Assembly: GCA_038503075.1 (NCBI GenBank)
Contig: JBCAML010000004.1
Span: 1,075,149-1,139,148 of the forward strand
DNA length: 64,000 nucleotides
DNA from: Gyromitra esculenta
Taxonomy: Eukaryota > Ascomycota > Pezizomycetes > Pezizales > Discinaceae
Direction of reading: 5' to 3'
Shown piece after piece: positions 48,422 to 58,838 of the stretch. Under the pieces are notes generated by a model that saw nothing but the letters and a program-made list of their open reading frames with translations, had not been told where the DNA came from and made no database searches. The translations under genes and the position numbers were made by a program. Numbering within the stretch: position 1 is the first letter of the stretch; each line of letters starts with the position of its first letter.

Positions 48422-50350
48422 CTAATTATCTCTTTCCATAGTGTTCACTCTTACCTTCAAGGCATTGACTATGTCATGGAAGCCGTTTGCTGAAGCAATA
48501 TCGGACGCTCGTCGTCCCTCGTAATCTCTTATCTCGTCATCGGCTCCATACTCCAAGAGCATTTTAAGGACCGCTTCGTTCCCACTTGTTGCTACCATAT
48601 GCAATGCTGTTTTACCATCGGCGTCTCTAGCGGCGATATGAGCACCGTTATCCAGAAGGATTCGTACCATAGATTCATCAACATCCCGTGTCCCAGTTGC
48701 CAGATGTAGTAGGAGTGTCTTCGAATGACGGTCTCGGGTGTTGGCATCGGCGCCTTTCTCCAGCAGCAGTTTAACGACCGCCACGGACAGACAGTGGACC
48801 GCCATCGATAAAGGTGTTTCGTCTTGATGGCCCTTTTGTTCTAGATTGGCCCCTCTCTCAAGGAGAACTCTGACTATCGCCTCATAATCATGTCTTGCCG
48901 CTAGGTGGAGTGCCGTATCATTGACGGCATCTCGGATAGAGATATCAGCCCCTGCATCCAAGAGTAATCCAACCGCTACCGCGCACCCACTCTGCAATGC
49001 TCGATGTAGGGCTGTTCCCCCGTCATCCGCCTGAGAGTTGACGTCGATACCAGTGTCTAGCAACAGTTGTATTGTGGCATCAAGGCCCGGGCTCACATCT
49101 CGTACCGCCAGGTGCAGAGCTGTCTGTCCATTTTGGTCGAGGTCACGAACATCTGCATCTCCCCGGAGCAGCATTTTGATGCCCTCCACGAAACCTCTGG
49201 CTGCTGCTACAAGGATTGGCGTTTGATAGTATTTGTCCCGGACGTGAACATCGGCACCTTTCTGAATCAACATATCCAAAATTTTCTCGTTACCATGACT
49301 CGCGGCTACAAACAAAGCAGTTCGGGAAGTACGGTCCACGATATCAACCAGAGCTCCTTTTTCTAGGAGAAGAGCAACCACTGCTTCGTGCCCACCTTCC
49401 ACAGCGAGGTGTAACGGTGTGCTCATAGTTTCGTTGGTTGCATTGACGTTGGCTCCCTTCTCCAGTAGCACTCTAGCGGCCGCTTCGTGTCCATTCCTCG
49501 CTGCACAATGGAGAGAAGTATCCCAGAAGAGGTTTATGGTCTCAATATCGGCTCCCCAATCCAGGAGAAGCCTTGTCGTTCCCTCGTGCCCTTCCCGAGC
49601 AGCTTCGATTAAGGGTGTTTGATCGTCTGAGCCTTTGTCTTCGAGCGCGCCACCTTTCTCCAAGAGGAGCCTAGCTACCGCTTCATGCCCAGCCCACCCA
49701 GCCCAATGGAGAGCTGTCTCATTGTACATGGTACGAGCATGGATATCCGCACCCCGTTCCAGAAGAAGCCTTGCCATCGGTTCATGATCATTGATTGTTG
49801 CCACGATCAAAGGTGTATATTCGATAATGCCACCGTTATCATCAATATCGGCACCATTGTCTAGGAGCAGATTTGCCACTCCTACGTTACCACAACTAGC
49901 TGCCCAGTGGAGAGGCGTATGTAATGAACTGGTACGGACGGAAATCTTAGCTCCTCGTTCGAGAAGAATTCTCGCTGTTCTCTCATATCCTTCGCTGCCA
50001 GTTCTTTGAAGGCCATTCTTGGTCACGGCGGCTATCTCAATCCCTGTTTCTAATCGAAGGATGAGCTCCGGCTCATGGCCACACGTGGTCGCCCAGTGTA
50101 GGGCTGTTCGTCCTTTTCCATCAAGAGCATTGATATCGACCCCCATGTCGAGCACAAGCTTCAGCAACGTCTCGCGGCCTTTCTGAGCAGCCCAACTCAA
50201 CACGCGGGGCTTGTCCATGGAATCATAGAGAAGCGAGTTCAAGACCGACCAAGTATGCCGGTTTGTCTGACAGAAGGAGTTCAAGTCACTCTGATTGAGG
50301 TTTTGAGCAACGATGAGTAATAGCTCGTTCGGGCAATCAAGGAGCGGCAT
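48422..50350 (-). CDS. F-box-like/ankyrin repeat protein
   Basis: A single uninterrupted frame of 642 residues. The N-terminus (residues 2-45, LLDCPNELLLIVAQNL...FCQTNRHTWSVLNSLLYD) resembles the F-box-like helix found at the start of many fungal ankyrin proteins, which in principle could recruit Skp1 and make the protein a ubiquitin-ligase adaptor. It is followed by about 17 ankyrin repeats (roughly residues 50-635) of the form TALHxAAxxGHEAVVxLLLxxGADxxxxD. Repeat 3 is degenerate and repeat 18 partial. The partner is unknown. The ATG is the only sensible start, since the F-box-like motif begins at residue 2. A GGGTTAGGGTTA box lies about 210 bp upstream. It is related in design to the ankyrin gene at 61465-63192. 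Confidence 0.88.
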   Translation of the reverse strand: MPLLDCPNELLLIVAQNLNQSDLNSFCQTNRHTWSVLNSLLYDSMDKPRVLSWAAQKGRETLLKLVLDMGVDINALDGKGRTALHWATTCGHEPELILRLETGIEIAAVTKNGLQRTGSEGYERTARILLERGAKISVRTSSLHTPLHWAASCGNVGVANLLLDNGADIDDNGGIIEYTPLIVATINDHEPMARLLLERGADIHARTMYNETALHWAGWAGHEAVARLLLEKGGALEDKGSDDQTPLIEAAREGHEGTTRLLLDWGADIETINLFWDTSLHCAARNGHEAAARVLLEKGANVNATNETMSTPLHLAVEGGHEAVVALLLEKGALVDIVDRTSRTALFVAASHGNEKILDMLIQKGADVHVRDKYYQTPILVAAARGFVEGIKMLLRGDADVRDLDQNGQTALHLAVRDVSPGLDATIQLLLDTGIDVNSQADDGGTALHRALQSGCAVAVGLLLDAGADISIRDAVNDTALHLAARHDYEAIVRVLLERGANLEQKGHQDETPLSMAVHCLSVAVVKLLLEKGADANTRDRHSKTLLLHLATGTRDVDESMVRILLDNGAHIAARDADGKTALHMVATSGNEAVLKMLLEYGADDEIRDYEGRRASDIASANGFHDIVNALKVRVNTMERDN

Positions 50351-53300
50351 TGTGAGGGCAGATCTTGATGGGTCAGCTTTTGGCCCTTATCTCCTGCAGA
50401 AAAATATGATGGGATCTTTAGGAAACGTGTATCACATACCTTTAGACTGAGCTGATGAATGTTTAGCTGGTCAGTCTATATCAGCCGGCGAGTTTGCTTC
50501 CACGATATTTCTATGGGTCGACGTCTTGCTCAGCCCCGTCTTGGAGGAAAGCTTGGCGTTGGGTTAGGGTTATGCGGTATTGGCTGCTTACTCATTAAGG
50601 TGATGGGCAAATAGGGAAATAAATCCAATAGTTACATGTGGATCCTAGAATCCTGAGGGTATCAAGGGGTACATGGCACGGCTATTGGTTTGTTGGTCGT
50701 GGACCAGATGCAAGATGGCCAAACACCAGTATCCTTGCACTGCGAAGCTTACCGACGATATGTTTGCCTGCAGATTGGCGAAGGGAAGATATCTCCACGT
50801 TTCATCCAGAGTTCATTAGCAAATCGATGAAATGAATTCTCGGCGAAAGAAGTCACTGATACCCCTGGAATATCTCGGGATATATGTAGGTACAGTACAT
50901 ATCGAAGTATTGATACCTATCCACATTACATCTAGCCCTAATGCAAATCTAAGTATAGAACACCCTATTCCTGCCGCTATCACCAATTCACATCTATCAC
51001 ACACAATCACTCGTCTTCATCCATGCAATCCAGACTGGAACCAACCCGTTTGGGCACCTTCAACTCTCAACTGCCCAATAGCTTGGCTCTAGTATCTATC
51101 TCCGCTCCCACGTTCCCCGCACCTCCCGCGCTTTTTCTCTTCTTATTCTTTGTGTTTCCCGGAATTACGTTAATGTCGCAGCTGCGACCATCACGACCCC
51201 GCCCAACCGCGGGATGCGCTCGCCCTACAAGTTTGTAGATTCCTTCTTTCACAAAATTATAGATGATTGGGATCAGTCGTATCTGTCGAGTGACCAATTA
51301 GCTGAACGTAACTTCAGTTATATTCGTATATTTTTGTTCCTAGCCAAGTTTTCATTGGGCTAAACGTCCTCGCCGTCGGTGCTCTCGTAAACTTGGCCGC
51401 ACTCAGCCCACCGTAATGGTGCCCTGTCCCTCGCCACTACTGGTCAACAGGAATATGTTAAGATCTATAACATCCGATCGTCGATTGGGTACCTTTATAT
51501 GCAAAGTCTGAATCGAAACAGGGTAGGAATATGTATTGGTCTATCGCACCAGCAACAGCCGGTTGGAGATTTGCGGGGTTTTGCTAGGCTTGGCCGGCTA
51601 TTTTGTTTGGTGGAATGGGGGAAGGGACTGTATCTAGGAATACTTGCGTGTGTTGAGGTACAGGTGGAACAAACGAGACGTCATAGATACAGGAGAGTAG
51701 AGTGGATTATTTAAAATGCCTCGAGAGATTAAGTTTGGTGCTGGATTTACATATCTGCCTACCAAAGAATATCTGGTGCAGTGGCACCAAACACCCTAGT
51801 ACTCTCGTGCCACGGAACTCAACGGGACGTTTTATTTCTAAGACTGGATCGATAATCGTAATTGCAAAACCTGGGCGATTATGTCTCGGAAGAACCCAAG
51901 CGATATTTCACAGAGGTTTTTCGTGTAGCTCATTTCAGACCCCCCTTTACTCTTTATTTTCTTTTTTTCCCCCTCGTAAATTCCAACAAGAAAGACTCTG
52001 GTTCCGAAAATGTTGGGCCGGGTTTGTCTCGGAACTTTACTTCGTTTGCTAAGTCAGCTGTTTTGTCCCCCTTTTGCCTGACTGCTTTTCGCTCGTTTGT
52101 TACAATGAATAGTTGCTTTTTTTTGTCGCCTAGGGTTTCTGTGCACGGTAATAGTGTGTGGTTTACCAAGCACATCTAGATCTCGAAACGAAGGGATATC
52201 TTGATGTTGGATCCGAGAGAATATATATGTGCACGCGTTGAGTTATAGTAGCAATATATTTGTTAATGGTTGGAATCGTTGTTATTTGCATCGTAACAGG
52301 AGGAGATGGATATAACTCAGAGCATCTACCGAGTCGATAATTTGAAAACAGGGGAAACGTTAGCAGGGTTCTTGTGACGGTAGTGCAAGCTCGTATGGGA
52401 ACTTACATGTAGTAACCTGACAGAACAGGGGAAGCTGACTGGGATTACCGTGTGGAGCCGTGTGGAGGATAGGGATTCTAAAGAGTAGTGCCCTAGGAAC
52501 ATGTAACCTCTTTTGCTTGGAGAATATCGGAGCCTGAAGTTTGGCTGTCAAAAGTGCAACTGATCATCAGGGATTGCCAGTACCGATGTATGAGTAGATT
52601 TCATACTGAACTAAACACCACAAAATAAAAGAAAGAGGCTGGTGAGGACAGCCCACGAGATAGATAGATCTGTCCTGCAACACTTCTCCTCCATCATCGT
52701 GCCCTCCTTCCCCATCCTCATCTCTTCACACCATATCTTATCGATTCACACCCCCGTTTCTTCGAGAAGATCACGTTGTGCACAGTCCAGCCTTGAATGA
52801 GGCTCCCTCACACCTCCTTTTCCGCTCAGGACGGATTAGGACATCGCAGCAGGGGTTATCACAGGCTGACCTATTCCCTGTCTCTCACACACTGGGCGCA
52901 TGCAGGCAAACGCACGGAATGGGTGCAGTGCCATGTCAACGCATCACAGCAAAACTGCCAACGTGTCTTGCGTAAGTGCGTCGCTTTGCAGCTGCCCCTC
53001 GGCCCCGGTCCGAGGGTGAGAGGTCGAGGAGGGAAAAAAATAAAAAATCAAGGATAGGGCAGCCGGTATGTCTTATTGGCTGGAAGGGGTTTTCTAGGGG
53101 CGAGCAGGAAAAAAATTTAGGCATTGCCGGATTCATGCCTGTTCTACTCAATTCCCACCGTACGGGTACCTAAACAAGCACTTAGCGAAAGCCCGTGGAG
53201 GGAACTTTGAGAAGCAGCATGGGATTACTCTAAAGATCGGAGATTCTACGCATGATATCAGCTTAATAGATAGAAAGAAAGAAAGTGAAGGAAGGCATCA

Positions 53301-53874
53301 CTGCCCTGCCCCTTCGTATGTAGGCGCAGAGCACCTGATTCAGCCTCTGATAGTTCTCCGATCCACGATATCTATCTATCTCTCATTCCCCTAGGTCGCC
53401 AGTTTTCTTGATACCTTGGCTTGGATTCTGGATTCTCGTCTCATCGTAACTCTTTCGACGGTCTCCCCACATCACATCACATCTCATCGTCTTGTCTGCT
53501 CTTTGACGTGCGAGTTTCATTTTGACTTTGAAAAAGCCGTAAAAGAGTGTGTAGTGGTCAGACGGGTTTCCTTTTGCTACCGCTTCTTTCTTCTGCTTCT
53601 GCATTTGCCTCCTTGTGGTTGGTGATTTCTATTCCGGCCGCACTTACTTGGATACTTGTTCTTCTCTCACTCGCACCTTGTAAAGTCGCTGACCTATCCC
53701 GTGAGCCCACAGCTAGGGCTCCATTGAGTTACTCCTCCGCACCCACATACAGTACATACAGTACCATACATACACCACCACCTCCACCACTCTGCGACGT
53801 CTCCCTTCTGGTACACTTCCATTCAACCATTCCGCAGACAGGCTGGCAAACAACAACTCAACCAGCAAACGACA
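50351..53874. other. intergenic region, divergent promoters
   Basis: 3.5 kb separates the ankyrin gene (-) from the large + strand gene at 53875. I see the promoter-proximal GGGTTAGGG box, short frames without domains, and from about 52.6 kb a C/T-rich leader with many short upstream ATGs. Nothing here can be called a gene. Confidence 0.5.
50561..50572. promoter_or_regulatory. telomere-like GGGTTAGGGTTA box
   Basis: Two TTAGGG units lie about 210 bp upstream of the ankyrin gene ATG. Such boxes are bound by Myb-type telobox factors (Tbf1/Rap1-like) in fungi; a role here is inference. Confidence 0.4.
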
Positions 53875-56736
53875 ATGGCCGAACTGTCACCCCCTTCCTC
53901 GTCAGTGGGAGCCCATGAGCCGGAGCTGCCACGACCAAAGGATGGATTACCACAACGTTCCGATCAAGCGCTGCGTTCGATTTCCTCTGAAGTTGACATT
54001 GTTACTCCCGGACCTCCTGGCGAGACCCCTCCCACACCTCCAGCTACAACTCGTGCATCCACTGCGATATCTGGCGCTGCAGAGACCGATAACGAGGACG
54101 ACGAGGAAACCACTCTGGGTGTAGCAGTTCCGGTAGTGGAGGAGTCAGCGTCTGAGCAAGTCCTAAGGCTTGAAAGAACTCCGCCGCCGCCTCCGCCCCC
54201 CCCAGCACCGATCCTCACAGTCGACGACGTCACGAACGTCGATATCACGACTACTCCCACGATATCAGAAGAAGCATCGATGCCTACCTTCAAGACGTCG
54301 CAGAAACGCGACATACCTGAACGAGCCTTTAAACAACAGCAGCAACAGCAGCAACAGCAACAGCGGCCACTTCCCGTGCCTCTTCCCCGACCGCTCTCGG
54401 AATATCCGCCGACCCCATCAACACTTTCACGTGTGCTGAATGACGAAGGATTACTTTCTCCTGGACTAACAATCAGCGTTCTACCACCATCGCCTCCGCT
54501 CACTAGACGCGGTACAAACAGCACTCGCACATCAACTTCTTCTAGATGCGGACCTAGAGCTGTTGCCGTTCTGGAACAACGGAGTTCTTCCTCAGAAAGG
54601 ACCACCACCCGACCAGGTACAGCATCATCGAACGCATCAATCAAGGACGCATCGGTAAAAGATGTCTCCAAGCTAGGTAAAAGGCTCGGTAGGCAGCCGA
54701 CCGACTACCTCGTCCCGAACGGCTCTCTCTCCGACACAGTATCTATCAATTTCCACCCTTTGCAGGAACCCAACTCTCTAAAAAACTCACCGGGGACCGA
54801 TGGGCCTGTTTCATCGATCTTTAGGAACTTAAACGTCCTTATCGACTCTTACCTTGCTGTTCTTTCTAACGGCAGCAGTGTTGCTGTCGCAAACGGATAT
54901 CACAGCGAAGCGCGGAAACTTCTCGATCAGGTTGGCGGTTTATTCCACCGGGACCTCGGCGTTGACGGGGTAGGTTGGCCTGATATCCTAGAGTATATCC
55001 GCGGTGGCCGCGAGCGTCCGTGCTTGTGCGTTCTTCCCGTCAAAGGTCTATTATCGCGACGCAACATCGAAGCTAGCATTCTTAGTGGTACTGGTATCGA
55101 TGATGAAGCTGCGTCTCACCTTCAGCCACCGAGCCAATTCATAACTAAACAACTAGCTGAATCTGTTGTGGCTGGGGTAAAGCAAAAAACCGGCAAAGTT
55201 GAAGATTGGCTAGAAGAGGTAGAGAAGGTGCTGCGCCGGACTGCGCCACCACCCTCGCCAACATCACTCAGCTCAGTCAGTGAGGATGGTGACATCGACG
55301 AGCATGGAGAAATCGTTGTGCAAATAATTGAGGGGATTCTCAATTATAACCAGATTGCTATCTTCCGTTCCTACCTGAAGGATGTTCGCTTCATTGCCTC
55401 TACAAAATTGGCGCTTGTCCGGCTATACCCGCAACACACAGCCGCGGCTATCACCCCACCGATCGTCGCTCTCTACCTCCTTCTCCATGATGAACTTCAC
55501 CCGCTGCTAGAGGCTGTCTCGATGCTCTCGGATGCGGAGATGGAACTTATCAACTCTGGCCGCCTCGACAGCTTCCTCGACGGCTCCTCGAATGCCATAC
55601 CGCGCGATGACGAAGAGGAGCTCGCAACTATCAGCCACCTCGACCGCAGTCTCTGGCGCACTCTTGAAGGACTCGAAGATGAAATTGAGGACCTTCATAA
55701 TCGCGCGCTAGTTGTTCGTCGCGCATTGAAGGAGCGCAAAGATGGTATCGCGAAGAAGTTTAAGAAGCGATCTATGCAGCAGGTGGTGGAGGGAGATGTT
55801 TCGCTCCCATTACAACTGCTAGGGGAGATTGAGGAGGATGAGAATCATCAGTTGCTTCCGCCGGTCGAAGAGTGGGAAGGTGGACAAAGTATATTGTTGG
55901 GGCCTGATGATAGTGCGTCTAACGTTACTTTTAACCGCAGGCGCAGGGCAGAGAGAAAAGCGGAGAAGGATAAGCTACAAGAGATGGAGAAGAAAAAAAT
56001 GGAGAAGAAACTACGAAAGATTGAGGAAGAGGGGCGAGAGGCAGCACCACCGAGGGGAGAGAAGAAGGAGGAGAAGAAGGAAAGGGGTGGGGAGAAGGAG
56101 AAGGAAAGAGACGGAAGGGATGGTAAAGAAGAGAGACGGGAGAAGAGACGGGAGAAGAAGGAAGTCGAGGAGGAAGGGGAGGGCGATGGAACGGTGATTG
56201 GGAGTGGGAAGAGTGTACACAAGAAAGATCGGAGGGAGAAGAAGGATCGGAGAGACAAGAATGATTGCGATGTTGAGGGTTGTGACGAGTGTGGAAGCTC
56301 AGTTAAACGACCAAGAAGCCGGAAGCGAGATGGCGAGGAGAATGAGAAATTGGACGACATAAAGGAGACGAGGGAACCGAAAGAAAAGCACGCGCACACG
56401 CACACGCACGGGTCCCGGAAAGACTTCAAGGAGCCTGAAAAGGTGAAAGAGGAAAGGAAGGAGAAAGAACCTAAGGACAAAAAAGGGATCCTCGGCTCTA
56501 TCGGACACTGGGTTGACAAGAAAATAACCACCGACAAACCCTCAAAAGAAGACAAACGAGACAAGGACAGACCACCTACCGCAACATCAGGTAAACTGGC
56601 AGAGCTTAGAGACAGGGAGAAGGAGCGGCCTCCAACTGCTCATAGTCACAGAGGAGATCCATATGGTCATCGGGAGAGAGATTATCGAGAAGGATACCGA
56701 GAAAAAATGATTGAAGCAATGGGAGATAAACAGTGA
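53875..56736 (+). CDS. large disordered protein with helical core, function unknown
   Basis: I do not recognise the family. One exon encodes 953 residues. The first ~270 are disordered, Pro/Ser/Thr-rich, with a Pro run (about 106-113) and about ten glutamines from residue 154. Residues about 275-635 look folded and mostly helical, including SSIFRNLNVLIDSYLAVL, WPDILEYIRGG, RPCLCVLPVKGLL, IVVQIIEGILNYNQIAIFRSYL, and a terminal coiled coil with LEGLEDEIEDLHNRALVVRRALKERK. The last ~270 are extremely Lys/Glu/Arg-rich (coiled-coil or single-alpha-helix-like, 680-790) with a His/Thr alternation (HTHTHG) and a tail GILGSIGHWVDKKI. The ATG is in good context (caATGG). The long C/T-rich leader suggests a regulated mRNA. 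A cytoskeletal or nuclear scaffold would fit but is a guess. Confidence 0.85.
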   Translation: MAELSPPSSSVGAHEPELPRPKDGLPQRSDQALRSISSEVDIVTPGPPGETPPTPPATTRASTAISGAAETDNEDDEETTLGVAVPVVEESASEQVLRLERTPPPPPPPPAPILTVDDVTNVDITTTPTISEEASMPTFKTSQKRDIPERAFKQQQQQQQQQQRPLPVPLPRPLSEYPPTPSTLSRVLNDEGLLSPGLTISVLPPSPPLTRRGTNSTRTSTSSRCGPRAVAVLEQRSSSSERTTTRPGTASSNASIKDASVKDVSKLGKRLGRQPTDYLVPNGSLSDTVSINFHPLQEPNSLKNSPGTDGPVSSIFRNLNVLIDSYLAVLSNGSSVAVANGYHSEARKLLDQVGGLFHRDLGVDGVGWPDILEYIRGGRERPCLCVLPVKGLLSRRNIEASILSGTGIDDEAASHLQPPSQFITKQLAESVVAGVKQKTGKVEDWLEEVEKVLRRTAPPPSPTSLSSVSEDGDIDEHGEIVVQIIEGILNYNQIAIFRSYLKDVRFIASTKLALVRLYPQHTAAAITPPIVALYLLLHDELHPLLEAVSMLSDAEMELINSGRLDSFLDGSSNAIPRDDEEELATISHLDRSLWRTLEGLEDEIEDLHNRALVVRRALKERKDGIAKKFKKRSMQQVVEGDVSLPLQLLGEIEEDENHQLLPPVEEWEGGQSILLGPDDSASNVTFNRRRRAERKAEKDKLQEMEKKKMEKKLRKIEEEGREAAPPRGEKKEEKKERGGEKEKERDGRDGKEERREKRREKKEVEEEGEGDGTVIGSGKSVHKKDRREKKDRRDKNDCDVEGCDECGSSVKRPRSRKRDGEENEKLDDIKETREPKEKHAHTHTHGSRKDFKEPEKVKEERKEKEPKDKKGILGSIGHWVDKKITTDKPSKEDKRDKDRPPTATSGKLAELRDREKERPPTAHSHRGDPYGHRERDYREGYREKMIEAMGDKQ
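54334..54363. repeat. CAG/CAA polyglutamine tract
   Basis: Ten consecutive Gln codons of mixed CAA and CAG in the gene of unknown function. Confidence 0.85.
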
Positions 56737-58838
56737 TAGTTGGGATATGTGTTGGCACAACGCGTGAGGGGGGGTGTAAAACGCTGATGGAATGTCTATA
56801 CGGTGATACGATATGATACAGGACGGCGTTATAATTTTTCTTTCCCTTCTCGCCTCTATAATTTATTTTATTTGTTAATTTTCTTAGAGTTTAAACATCT
56901 ATTTTGTAGTGGTATTTTGTGGAATTTTTGGACGGCGCTTGGCTGGGACTGGACTTATCGGCTTAACCTCTCCTTTGTTTGGCTTACTGGTTTCTATTAT
57001 TTTTCTCTTCTTTTCCGGAAGGACTAAAGGATGGCGCGTGGGGGATATGGGACTACATGTAGTTATTACTTTGGGATACCTTTGGAATTGGAAAAGTACT
57101 GTTTTTGAATTATATGGCTAGTTGGAGGCTTTACACATTATATCATTACACTACATTATTTAGCGACCCTAAGTGTACCAGTAGTACGATCTATGTCTTT
57201 TCACCAAGGTAATATTATAATAGCTCTCTCTCATGCTACACCTGCTCACAAGTGCCCTAGCAACCAAAAGGAAAAACGCCAAGCTCCAAGACCTGGGGTA
57301 AACTATCTGTGGAAAATTTGCGTGCTGTCTGTTACAGCTCTGTTTAAGGCCCACGAGTTGATTCGTGGACCCTTAGGGCAAGAGAGCTCACAAATTCCAG
57401 CTCGCTCGCAGTAGAGACCCCCATTTTCTCTGGAGCTAAAAAATTATACCAACGGCCTAACTCACTACGTTAGAAACCTTGCCGAACAAAGCCGTAGGTG
57501 TGGCCACGGATTTTATTGCCGATGTTGTAGTTTGGAGGGATGGGTGTGTAGTGTAGATACATCCTGACCAAACACTGAAGCCGGTGGCTTTCTGGGCGTC
57601 GGGGGTTGGCTGGAATTATGATCAGCGGCTAGGGCACCCGATAGTCCGCGTGTGGGGGGGGGGAGGGGATAAAGAGAGAAGGTGGTGATGTGGAATAGGT
57701 CGGTTCAGGAATTAACAGTGAAGCGGGGAATTTGCCGATTTTACTCCTGGGTCGTGTCGGGCTGGCTTATCCGGCGAAGGGTTTGCTGGCCGGGGAAGGT
57801 GGGATGGGATGGGATGGGATGGGACGGATGGGGGTGTTTTTGTTACCACCAGGTGTTTGTGGGGTATCGTTCTATCTGCTTTTTGGAGGCACCCCACGGT
57901 TGGATATCGAATGTCTGAGACTACATGGTGCAGTGGCCGCTTATAACTATCGGCTTGAGGGGGTGCTGGTGCTGGGTTGGGGGAGGGGGAGGGCAACCAC
58001 AGTTGTTTTGTCTCGTTGTAGGGCCTGAGTTTAGTGCTTGGTGGGTATCACGTACGCTAGCTATGCAGGCACGGTAGTTTAGTGGGAGGCGAAGGAGCTG
58101 ATAATTCTGCTACGCAAACAAAAGCTATGGGAAGCCGACTCAACCCGCCACCCGACTCTATCGTAATCACGAGTGACAGGACATGATCTGAAAACAGCGT
58201 TGAGTAGGCAGTTTAGAATAAACAGGGAGGGATTTGGGAACAGGAATTGGATAGGGGTGTTGGATTATATGTGTGACCGCTAGAGCCGTGATTGGATGTG
58301 TGTGAGGCATCAGAAGCCAGGAGTTTTTAGGAATGGAAAGCCCGAATCATACAAGATCACTCGACTCTGGAAAGGAGTAGATTATTGGTGGTACATGTAG
58401 TTTTGGTGTAACATAAAGATATGGCTGTATCTAAGCTAGCCTTCACTCAGAAACCCTAAGGGATGAGGGGGACTAAGAAACAGGATATCAAAGCGTGACA
58501 ATGCATCGTGGTGTTTGGGCAGGCGGTATTGCAGAACCGCAATACCAACAGCGGTTTCTATCCCGAGCACCCAGGGGTATATGTGTGGAAGCTCACATGA
58601 TACAAGAAGCACATACGTACTTGCATTTGCTCCTGCATCGTCCTAGAATTGCGCACAAACCGGCGCTAGACAAAGCAATATATCTCGAAGTAGCTTTACC
58701 CCTGTGACTACAATGGCGGCCTAGTAGGTGCGTCACTATATCAAACCTCTACTCCCTATTTCCCTCGCAGTTTGCTTCTCTGAGTATCATCACTACAAAG
58801 TCTTTCTCATCGGCCTATCAGCTCATACGTACTCCAAT
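56737..58838. other. intergenic region
   Basis: 2.1 kb without a supportable gene. It holds the 3' UTR of the large gene, G-rich tracts, the GGGAT repeat at 57801-57824, a palindrome near 57351 (CCACGA/TCGTGG) and a hairpin at about 58526-58547 (GGTATTGC/GCAATACC). The end is the promoter and leader of the chromodomain gene. Confidence 0.5.
57801..57824. repeat. (GGGAT)n pentanucleotide repeat
   Basis: Nearly five perfect GGGAT units. Confidence 0.85.
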
